NCBI RefSeq assembly: GCF_002929215.1
Contig: NZ_PJII01000009.1
Span: 110,198 to 148,616 of the forward strand
DNA: 38,419 bases
Source: Arthrobacter sp. ZGTC412
GTDB taxonomy: Bacteria > Actinomycetota > Actinomycetes > Actinomycetales > Micrococcaceae
Reading direction: 5' to 3'
Shown: piece by piece, positions 32,588 through 38,419 of the stretch
Numbering within the stretch: the first letter of the stretch is position 1
How the letters are laid out: every line of letters starts with the position of its first letter
Program-made: the position numbers and the translations under genes
Notes under the pieces: model-generated
Database searches by the model: none
What the model was told of the DNA's origin: nothing
What the model saw: only the letters and a program-made list of their open reading frames with translations

Positions 32588-32965
32588 GGTGCTTCCTCCA
32601 CTGGTTGGCAGCCGTTCGATGCGGCCATATTCATCCTAAGCATGCTTAGGATCGGTATCCAGGCCTTACCTATGCCCGCCCTACTCGATCTCCAGCCCGG
32701 ACAATAGATTCCCTTGGAGTGAACGTCCCGCCCCCTCCAACACGCTTTCCAAGGCCTCACCAGACAAAGCCGCACAGCGGCTTCTCCACAAGTTACGATT
32801 CCTGACGCTCTGCTTTGGCTCATGGTTACAGCGGCAGAGATTTGTGTTGTTTCGGGTTTGGTGAAGGGACACTGTTCTTCCATGGAGCTGTGACGTACTC
32901 TTAGCGGAATCCCAAGCCTCAGGCGGCGGGAACTTTGGGGAAACGGGAAAGGGTGAAGGTACGAG
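32588..32965. other. Intergenic stretch between divergent stress-type genes
   Basis: About 380 bp containing the upstream regions of csbD and the next plus-strand gene. An imperfect palindrome GCATGCTTAGGAT lies near 32640. No supported gene or clear promoter. Confidence 0.45.
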
Positions 32966-33241
32966 ATGACACTCAAAGACGAGTGGGACCGGCTCGATTC
33001 ACAGACGCGTCAGTGGCTTCTGGACAATCCGGGATGTGTGACGGTGCCCCGCACTGTCGCTGCCCTGATTGTGCAGTATTCCGCGGGGCACATCGACGTC
33101 GACGGGCACGGCCAGATGCAGCTTTCCCGTGAAGATCTGGATTTTATCCGCCAGAAAGGAACGGGCGCGGTGGCCGGCCAAACCAGCGGGGAGTTGCGGT
33201 TCTCCGATGCGGTGCATCCCGAAAGCGCGCATAAGCCCTAG
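32966..33241 (+). CDS. Hypothetical protein
   Basis: 91 residues, soluble. LKDEWDRLDSQTRQWLLDNPGCVTVPRTVAALI and GQMQLSREDLDFIRQKG look helical, with a short polar tail. GAAGGTACGAG precedes the ATG. No family is recognised. Divergent from csbD, which hints at stress-related expression. Confidence 0.6.
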   Translation: MTLKDEWDRLDSQTRQWLLDNPGCVTVPRTVAALIVQYSAGHIDVDGHGQMQLSREDLDFIRQKGTGAVAGQTSGELRFSDAVHPESAHKP

Positions 33242-33334
33242 GGATTGTAGGACCACCATGGGCATATCGCTGGGTATGCCGACGACCCGCCCTCGATGTG
33301 TCCCGGCGGTAGCAAGCAGCTTGGAGCGCGATGA

Positions 33335-33502
33335 TCAGGGCCAGTCGGTGCGACGGAATTGCTGGGGCTTCCGCAGTGCTGAGAGGGGATCGCCCACCCA
33401 CTCTTCAAATGAGCGCTGCCGCACTTCAGGTGTTTCCGGGAGGGCAAGTTCCTGCAGGTCCTCGTGCGCTGTCTTCTTTGCACTTGGATCTAAGTTCTTC
33501 AT
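33335..33502 (-). CDS. Small hypothetical protein
   Basis: 55 residues, charged: MKNLDPSAKKTAHEDLQEL then PETPEVRQRSFEEWVGDPL. A purine-rich AGGGGGACCAG precedes the ATG, which favours this start over the longer frame to 33703. No domain is recognised. Confidence 0.5.
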   Translation of the reverse strand: MKNLDPSAKKTAHEDLQELALPETPEVRQRSFEEWVGDPLSALRKPQQFRRTDWP

Positions 33503-33659
33503 CTGGTCCCCCTGAACGAGCGTGTGCAACCACACTAAGGAGTGGTAGAAGTCAAGAGAAGCGCCTTTATCCATATGCAGGATAAATTGTGGTGATCTTG
33601 AGGCCAGGCAGTACCTCACAGGATCGTGCCGCCAGTCCGAGTGCGATAGCGCCAGTACC

Positions 33660-33692
33660 GACGACCCCTCAGTGGCCTCCTGAGGGGTCGTC
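33660..33692 (-). terminator. Hairpin at the end of the methyltransferase gene
   Basis: GACGACCCCTCAG (33660-33672) is exactly complementary to CTGAGGGGTCGTC (33680-33692) with a 7-nt loop. It contains the methyltransferase stop codon (33669-33671). No T-run follows. Confidence 0.55.
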
Positions 33693-34316
33693 CTTGCGGG
33701 CAAGTATCCGAAAGACGATGCCGCCTGGTCCGCCGCGCCGAACCTCGGTAATGGTGAAGCCTGCGCCCATCAGGTACGGCACGGGATCACGGGTGATATG
33801 TTCGGCGCTGACTCGGATGATGAGTGGTTCGATGGCCCGCATGAGGGCGCGGGCCAAGGGGTAGGTGGAGCGCCCGTGTTCGGTCAGCACGAATACTCCG
33901 CCCGGGCGAAGTACACGGTAGGCCTCACGGCTGGCGGCAAGAGGGGCGGGGATGGTGCAGAACGTGAAAGTGGAAATGAAGGTGTCTGCGCTTTCGGACG
34001 GTAGGTCCAAGGCCTGCGCGTCACCGTGATGCAGCTGGACGCGGTCGATCCGCTTCTCCGCTACGCGCCTGCGCGCGATGGCGAGCATCTTCTCGGAGAG
34101 GTCAAACCCGGTTACGTGCTCCACCCCCGGGCCGTACAGCGGGAGGTTCAAACCTGAACCCACTCCTATCTCGATTACCGTCCCGTAGGCCTTCGACACG
34201 GCCCAGCCCCGGGCTCCTTGAGCGACATAGCGCTCGAAGAAGGTCATCCACCGGTCATAGAGGCGGGCATTTTTGTTGAAAGCTTTCGTGATGTCTTCGT
34301 TACTGGTTTGGTGCAC
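33669..34316 (-). CDS. Class I SAM-dependent methyltransferase
   Basis: 215 residues of the UbiE/Methyltransf_11 type. Motif I is VIEIGVGSGLNLPLYG, followed by VTGFDLSEKMLAIARRR, HHGDAQALDLPSESADTFIST and AYRVLRPGGVFVLTEHG. The N-terminus YDRWMTFFERY resembles phosphatidylethanolamine- and quinone-type methyltransferases. The substrate is not determined; a C-terminal region (RDPVPYLMGAGFTITEVRRGGPGG) is typical of membrane-lipid or small-molecule methylases. GGGAGGTTG precedes the ATG. Confidence 0.88.
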   Translation of the reverse strand: MHQTSNEDITKAFNKNARLYDRWMTFFERYVAQGARGWAVSKAYGTVIEIGVGSGLNLPLYGPGVEHVTGFDLSEKMLAIARRRVAEKRIDRVQLHHGDAQALDLPSESADTFISTFTFCTIPAPLAASREAYRVLRPGGVFVLTEHGRSTYPLARALMRAIEPLIIRVSAEHITRDPVPYLMGAGFTITEVRRGGPGGIVFRILARKDDPSGGH

Positions 34317-34687
34317 ATCAACCTCCCGGAGACTAAGTTCTTCCGCTGCCGGTCCCGTCCCAGAAGTCGCCCTTGTAACGGGGGATCAGGAAGCGAATTT
34401 TGGAACAACTTACGAGACAGCAAGATTACGCGTCATTCCGAGGAACCGGTGTCATTTCCGAAGTCGCCCGCACGGAACACCGGGGTGTCCCAGTTCTAAG
34501 GAAGTGGGAGGGAGGGCTCCCTTGGAAGGGGAAATGGCTTAGTCCAGCTGCTGCCTTCGACGCTTTATGGCGGCGTTTTGTGGTCGCTGAGTGCCGCGGA
34601 GCGGAGGGAGGATTTCGCTTCATCCCTCCGTCTCGTATCCCTGGTGTTATTTGAGGGGAGGGTTCGCGATAACGGAGTCTGTAGGGC
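34317..34687. other. Intergenic stretch, no supported gene
   Basis: About 370 bp downstream of the TetR gene and upstream of the methyltransferase. It contains TTTATGGCGGCGTTTTG (34564-34580), related to a short motif seen elsewhere. Other frames look like shadows. Confidence 0.45.
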
Positions 34688-35275
34688 TTACGGGGCGGTG
34701 GAGACCGTGGTTGCTTCAACGACGGTCTTGGCGGTGGCGTACCCGTCAGCGATCACCTTGTCCGGATTCGCTGCCCTGAGCATCATCCCCAGCACGCCGG
34801 TCAGGATCAGAGCCAGTCGTTCAGCCAGAGCTTGTGCCTCGCCTGTACCGACAACGGGAATGGCGAGCTCGTGAAGGCGCGTGGTGAGTAGTTCCGTGTC
34901 ACTGCGCAGAGCCTCATCGAGTAGCTGACTCGGGTGGGGTGACTCTGCCGCCACGCTGAGGAAGGCGCACCATCGGGCCGTTGCAGGCCCGGACCGATAC
35001 CGGGTCAGGGCAGGGAAAACAGCGAGTAGCTTCTCCTTAGCTGTTGCGGCAGTACTGACTTCTCGTTGCCAGTCTTGGTCCCAGCGCGCCAGTCGACGTC
35101 GCAGTGCCTCGACGATGAGCCCCTCCTTGTTCCCGAAATGGGAGTACAGAGTGGCGGGCGCGACGTTGGCCTGTTTGAGGATCACGTCGACGGGTGTCGC
35201 TGCGACGCCTTGGGTGAAAGCAAGATGTTCAGCAGCGTCGAGCAACCGTTCCCGCGCGCTGGGTTGTGCGACCAT
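34688..35275 (-). CDS. TetR family transcriptional regulator
   Basis: 195 residues. The N-terminal helix-turn-helix is RERLLDAAEHLAFTQG, VDVILKQANVAPATLYSHFGNKEGLIVEAL, the standard TetR form. The C-terminal ligand-binding domain is helical. It is divergent from an MFS exporter with a palindromic operator between and over the start sites, so it probably represses the exporter and itself until a ligand binds. Confidence 0.93.
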   Translation of the reverse strand: MVAQPSARERLLDAAEHLAFTQGVAATPVDVILKQANVAPATLYSHFGNKEGLIVEALRRRLARWDQDWQREVSTAATAKEKLLAVFPALTRYRSGPATARWCAFLSVAAESPHPSQLLDEALRSDTELLTTRLHELAIPVVGTGEAQALAERLALILTGVLGMMLRAANPDKVIADGYATAKTVVEATTVSTAP

Positions 35276-35287
35276 CCTTCCACCCTA

Positions 35288-35316
35288 TAACGTTCGTTTC
35301 AATGAAACGTCCGTTA
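35288..35316. promoter_or_regulatory. TetR operator over the MFS transcription and translation start
   Basis: A 29-bp palindrome centred on A35302. The core is CGTTTCA-A-TGAAACG, and the 14-bp arms match at 12 positions. TATAAC at 35286-35291 is a likely -10 box for the MFS gene. Its start site would then fall at about 35298, inside the operator. Confidence 0.7.
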
Positions 35317-36540
35317 CAGACCAGGCGGTCAACAGCCACTCCGATGTTCGCGATAACTGCCGTTGCGCTGATTGCCACCACCTATGGCCTGGCCCGATTC
35401 GGGTACGGGCTCTTCCTTCCCTCCTTCTCTGCGTCCTTCGCGCTGACCCCGACCATCGCCGGTCTCCTCTCGTCCGGCGCGTCGGTCACGTACTGCGTCT
35501 CAGCGGCTCTCGGGTTCCGGTACGCACCCCATCACCCCCGTTTCATCACCATCCTCGCCGGCTCGACCGCAGCCCTTGGCAGTTTGGGCATCGCGGCCGC
35601 TCAGGACACGATCTTCTTCACTCTCGCTGTCCTACTGGCAGGAATGGGGGCAGGGTTCGCCTCACCTGCGCTGGTGGAACTCGTCCAACGCAACGCGGCA
35701 ACGGCCAGGCAAAACAAACTTCAGTCGATCGTGAATTCGGGTAGCGGTTTCGGGGTCGTCACCGCCGGCGGCCTGGCACTAGTGCTGGGCACATCGTGGC
35801 GCGCAGCTTGGATCCTCATCGCCGTCATCACTTTCACCGCCATGGTCGGCGTCCTTCGCTCAGACACCTCTCACACCAAAGGGCATAGTAAAACTGCGCA
35901 TCACGACGAAGGGTCAGCCGGTACTGGAGGATCTAGTGTTCGAGGCCTAAGTTGGCCAATAGCCGCAGCTTTCGTCTTAGGCATCGGAAGCGCCGCTCTC
36001 TGGGTATATGGACGCTCACTCCTTGAGGACGACGGCGGGATGACAGTCGAAACATCCGCGACGGTGTGGATGGCCTTGGGTGTCGGTAGTGCCGCTGCGC
36101 TCCTCTTGGCACCCTGGCTCGCCCAGCACTGCGTCAGGACCACTTGGTACGTAACCGTAGGTGCGACTTCGGCCGCAACAGTAGGATTCGCCCTGGTACC
36201 GACCAGTCCCGCGCTCAGCCTCGCTGTAGCAGCACTCTTCGGCCTCGCGTACACAGCGGCAACCTCAGTGCTCATCATCTGGGCCTCACTCACAGCGGCG
36301 AACAGCGCTGCAGGAACCTCAATCCTCTTCGTCAGCCTCGTTCTAGGCCAGGCCCTCGGATCAACGGTCATCGGCGCACTCATTGAAACAACCAGCTTGG
36401 TCTTTGCCTTCATCACCGCCGGAGCCCTTTGCCTTATCAGTGCTCTCGGAGCTACAATCCAGCGGACAACTCCGGCCGGCCGGCAGGAAGACATCCCGTT
36501 ACCCGTTCCTGACGGCGGCTCATCCCCTCGGAACAGTTGA
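35302..36540 (+). CDS. MFS transporter, YbfB/YjiJ-like
   Basis: About 412 residues with 12 membrane helices and the central charged loop near HTKGHSKTAHHDEG. TYGLARFGYGLFLPSFSASFALTPTIAGLLSS is characteristic of the YbfB/YjiJ branch of the major facilitator superfamily. Such proteins are proton-driven exporters of small, often unknown, compounds. ATG 35302 lacks a ribosome-binding site and lies within the operator, four bases from the expected transcription start, so a near-leaderless mRNA is plausible. ATG 35344 (MFAITAVALI) is the alternative. Control by the divergent TetR is inferred. Confidence 0.88.
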   Translation: MKRPLQTRRSTATPMFAITAVALIATTYGLARFGYGLFLPSFSASFALTPTIAGLLSSGASVTYCVSAALGFRYAPHHPRFITILAGSTAALGSLGIAAAQDTIFFTLAVLLAGMGAGFASPALVELVQRNAATARQNKLQSIVNSGSGFGVVTAGGLALVLGTSWRAAWILIAVITFTAMVGVLRSDTSHTKGHSKTAHHDEGSAGTGGSSVRGLSWPIAAAFVLGIGSAALWVYGRSLLEDDGGMTVETSATVWMALGVGSAAALLLAPWLAQHCVRTTWYVTVGATSAATVGFALVPTSPALSLAVAALFGLAYTAATSVLIIWASLTAANSAAGTSILFVSLVLGQALGSTVIGALIETTSLVFAFITAGALCLISALGATIQRTTPAGRQEDIPLPVPDGGSSPRNS

Positions 36541-36575
36541 AGTTGCGCCGCAAGCCGGTTCCTAACGCTGTGAAT

Positions 36576-36616
36576 CGCAGCGGTAAATGGCGTCTTTGTC
36601 GCAGCGGTAAATGGCG
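36576..36616. repeat. Tandem 17-bp direct repeats, possible IS end
   Basis: CGCAGCGGTAAATGGCG occurs at 36576-36592 and again at 36600-36616, a 24-bp period. The spacing equals that of the paired repeats at 26811/26835. Related GGTAAATGGCGGC motifs occur near 17640, 23892 and 34566. Confidence 0.65.
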
Positions 36617-36730
36617 CGCCAGCCCATCCGTTTGCGAACCTGGGGGCGGCGGCCGCGTCACCGAGGGTCGTTTTCCTGGAGTCTGCGCACTAATCGTCCG
36701 GAGCCCCGGTCGGCATATCAGGTGCCGGCT

Positions 36731-36756
36731 GTCTTGGAACCCTAGGGTTCCAAGAC
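36731..36756. terminator. Perfect 26-bp palindrome between convergent genes
   Basis: GTCTTGGAACCCT (36731-36743) is directly followed by its exact reverse complement to 36756. It lies in the gap between the MFS stop (36540) and the PadR stop (36836). The position suits a shared bidirectional terminator, although no T-run flanks it. A protein-binding site is the alternative. Confidence 0.5.
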
Positions 36757-36835
36757 CCAAACGTCGCAGGCGACCATTGTCCGGTGCGGTTACCACTCAG
36801 CCTTCCTTGCGGCGATCAGACAAGTGCGGCTTTGC

Positions 36836-37267
36836 TCAACTCGGCTGGACGCGGCGGGCGGCAGCGGTTGCATCTCGGAAGAGTTTGGTGCTCATGTACG
36901 CCATGGGCCCGTGAAGGTAGCCTGCCAGGACCCGCTCGCCGGAAGCGGTGAGTTCGTATATCTTGCGCTTGGCACCGGTGCCCGACACTGATTCCTGGCT
37001 GTGAGTGATGAGGTTCAAGCCTTCCACCCGCCGCAGGGCTCGGTGCATGCTCTGCTCATCCACCGCCAAATAGGCTTCGCTTAGTTCGGTGATGAACTCG
37101 CGGATCTGTCCGGACCACCGCGGTTCCTCGGACAGGGCCAGCAGGATGAAGAGCATCAGGGTGCTCTTTTTGTGGGTCTCGGTCCATGCGGCGAGGACTC
37201 TGCGCTCGTAGTCGGTCAGCTCGAGGTCAGGTCCGGCTGGCGCCGGTTCAGACCTCGACATGCTCAT
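36836..37267 (-). CDS. PadR family transcriptional regulator
   Basis: 143 residues. The winged helix is TLMLFILLALSEEPRWSGQIREFITEL, DEQSMHRALRRVEGLNLITHSQES, with GAKRKIYELTASGERVLAGYL as the wing and following helix. These are the PadR features. The start codon overlaps the end of the upstream 2TM-type gene by 20 bases, so they form an operon. A palindrome at 37698-37714 upstream of the operon is the probable autoregulatory site. Confidence 0.88.
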   Translation of the reverse strand: MSMSRSEPAPAGPDLELTDYERRVLAAWTETHKKSTLMLFILLALSEEPRWSGQIREFITELSEAYLAVDEQSMHRALRRVEGLNLITHSQESVSGTGAKRKIYELTASGERVLAGYLHGPMAYMSTKLFRDATAAARRVQPS

Positions 37268-37677
37268 AGCCCCTGCTGAGCATGGCGCCGATCGTGTGCA
37301 CTAGGAGCCCGGCGCCCCACAGTACGCTCATCGACATCAGAGGACCGGACCACCCCTGCTGCAGCATCTCATCGCGCCCACTAAGCATCAGGATCCACGC
37401 GTGCACCCAAAAACTGCCGTTGATAATCAGGTAGCAACAGCATGGGTGAAGTAGGTTCCATACGCGCGTTGGCGCAACGCGGTCGCATTCCTCACCGTGA
37501 ACACCACCATGTATAGCGCCACCGCAGCGAGCAGCAGCATAGTGCCGGCCGAGACTCTTCCGTCCTCCACGAAGGCGGTGTATCCCTGGACAACCAGTAC
37601 GCCGGCGACCAAGGCTCCCGATATCGGGCCAGGCCTTGATTGGTGATCGGGTTGACGCCATCGGGTCGGGTTTGCAT
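37248..37677 (-). pseudogene. 2TM-type membrane protein, two frameshifts
   Basis: ATG 37677 after AAGGAGCCTGGT opens MQTRPDGVNPITNQGLA. One base is then missing near 37620 and the next frame continues GALVAGVLVVQGYTAF, VSAGTMLLLAAVALYMVVFTVRNATALRQRAYGTYFTHAVAT. A second base is missing near 37435 and the last frame gives YLIINGSFWVHAWILML, WGAGLLVHTIGAMLSRGYEHVEV. Joined, this is a membrane protein of about 142 residues with four helices, the last pair being a 2TM domain. It overlaps the PadR start and is probably its target or partner. Both shifts are single-base losses. Confidence 0.7.
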
Positions 37678-37697
37678 ACCAGGCTCCTTAGTAGACT

Positions 37698-37714
37698 GTA
37701 GGTATAGTACCTAC
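37698..37714. promoter_or_regulatory. Palindromic operator in the PadR / DUF2382 divergent region
   Basis: GTAGGTA-TAG-TACCTAC, perfect 7-bp arms around a 3-bp centre. It lies 20 bp upstream of the 2TM-PadR operon start and just before the divergent DUF2382 gene. A PadR dimer is the natural candidate to bind it. Confidence 0.65.
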
Positions 37715-37719
37715 GGCCG

Positions 37720-38405
37720 ATGGGGTGGGTCCAGTGGCAAGGTTGGTGTCACGGTCAAAAGCGGGCTCTTCGGTACCTCCGAACCCTTTGTGCCCTCGAG
37801 GCCGCCATCCAGGACGGCAACGATATCGTTGTCCCGTATACCAAGGACAGGGTCAAGGATGCGCCCCGCGTCGCCCCGGACGGGCATCTGGAGGCCGCTG
37901 AGGAAGACCAGCTCTACACCTACTACGGCCTCTCTGGCCGTAATGCCTACACCGGCACCGGCCGGGAGACCACCGCACGGGACACGTCCGCGCGGGGCGC
38001 CGTGGGCCACGACACCTCAGGTCCCACGACCGATGACGCGATGTCCCGCTCGGAGGAGCAGCTCCACGTCGGTACCCGCAATGAAGAAGCCGGCCGGGCA
38101 CGGCTGCGAAATTTCGTGGTCACCGAAAACGTCACCACCACCGTCCCGGTCCAGCGCGAAGAGGTACGCATTGAACGCGAACCGATCACCGAGGCGAACC
38201 GCGGCAAGGCCACGGCCGGGCCAGACATCAGCGTGGAAGAGCACGAGGTCATCCTCCCGAGGAACGCCCCGTGGTGCAGAACGAAACCGTCCCGGTTGAG
38301 CGCGTCCGCCTGGACAAGGAAACGGTGACGGATGAGCACATTGTCACCGAGGAAGTCCGCAAGGAAAACATCGAACTCGATGACGACGGCCGCAACCGCC
38401 GCTAG
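37720..38405 (+). pseudogene. PRC-barrel / DUF2382 (YsnF-AvaK) stress protein, frameshifted
   Basis: The first piece, VTVKSGLFGTSEPFVP, is the end of a PRC-barrel. One base is lost near 37795 (CCC in place of CCCC) and the frame continues LEAAIQDGNDIVVPYTKDRVKDAPRV, AEEDQLYTYYGL. The YsnF/AvaK repeat domain follows: LRNFVVTENVTTTVPVQREEVRIEREPI and EEHEVILP. A second base is lost near 38257, again in a C-run, and the next frame ends EERPVVQNETVPVERVRL, EEVRKENIELDDDGRNRR. The N-terminal part of the PRC-barrel is missing because the gene begins at the PadR operator. The domain pair occurs in general-stress proteins of Micrococcaceae. Confidence 0.8.
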
Positions 38406-38419
38406 CGGCTGCCTGTAAC

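Noticed and set aside
1-38419. tRNA, rRNA, CRISPR arrays and known riboswitches
   Set aside because: Reading both strands for T-arm sequences, regular direct repeats and conserved rRNA segments gave no convincing candidate.

Overview
The window is high-GC actinobacterial DNA, most likely from a soil Micrococcaceae genome of the Arthrobacter/Pseudarthrobacter type. The evidence is strong GC bias in third codon positions, an Lsr2 nucleoid protein, DUF1206 and DUF4913 proteins, a fused AccD-AccA carboxyltransferase and GTG/TTG starts. The genus is an inference from gene content; no rRNA or tRNA gene was found that could settle it.

Layout. 1-2059: 3' end of a CaiB/BaiF CoA-transferase coupled to a fused acyl-CoA carboxyltransferase. 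2.2-4.7 kb: a class V aminotransferase and a SnoaL-like protein, bracketed by two copies of a ~117-bp palindromic repeat; a third copy lies at 14.3 kb. 4.9-11.3 kb: the most coherent block, an electrophile/quinone-detoxification neighbourhood. It holds a GNAT, a pirin and an AhpD-like carboxymuconolactone decarboxylase; an MhqD-like esterase next to an MhqO-like ring-cleaving dioxygenase; a YceI protein; a maleylacetate-reductase-type iron alcohol dehydrogenase; and an NAD(P)H:FMN reductase. Three promoters here carry the same 18-bp palindrome (TANATGCA-WW-TGCATCTA). They therefore look like one regulon whose repressor is not encoded in the window. 11.4-12.9 kb: AraC-type regulator plus RibD/DHFR-like reductase. 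13.1-14.1 kb: DUF4913 gene, a second DUF4913 fragment and Lsr2, a plasmid-like remnant.

14.6-18.6 kb: a secreted GH25/DUF1906-like protein with five FG-GAP repeats lies between two related ~45-bp sequences. One of these is the point where a HAD hydrolase gene loses its C-terminus. A DNA-ligase fragment, a small exported protein and a DUF1206 membrane protein follow. 19.4-25.8 kb: poorly characterised genes, mostly on the minus strand and many of them membrane proteins. 26.2-32.4 kb: mobile-element wreckage, with a truncated Mrr-like nuclease, an IS21-family istA/istB pair, a Gly-rich membrane protein, a gene with two in-frame stops and a deleted IS3-family element.

32.4-38.4 kb: CsbD stress protein, SAM methyltransferase, a divergent TetR/MFS efflux pair around a palindromic operator, and a PadR regulator with a 2TM membrane gene divergent from a PRC-barrel/DUF2382 stress gene. 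Many genes on the right side, and one at 6.85 kb, are broken by single-base indels, mostly in or beside short homopolymer runs. This pattern fits sequencing or assembly error at least as well as true decay, so those genes may be intact in the organism.
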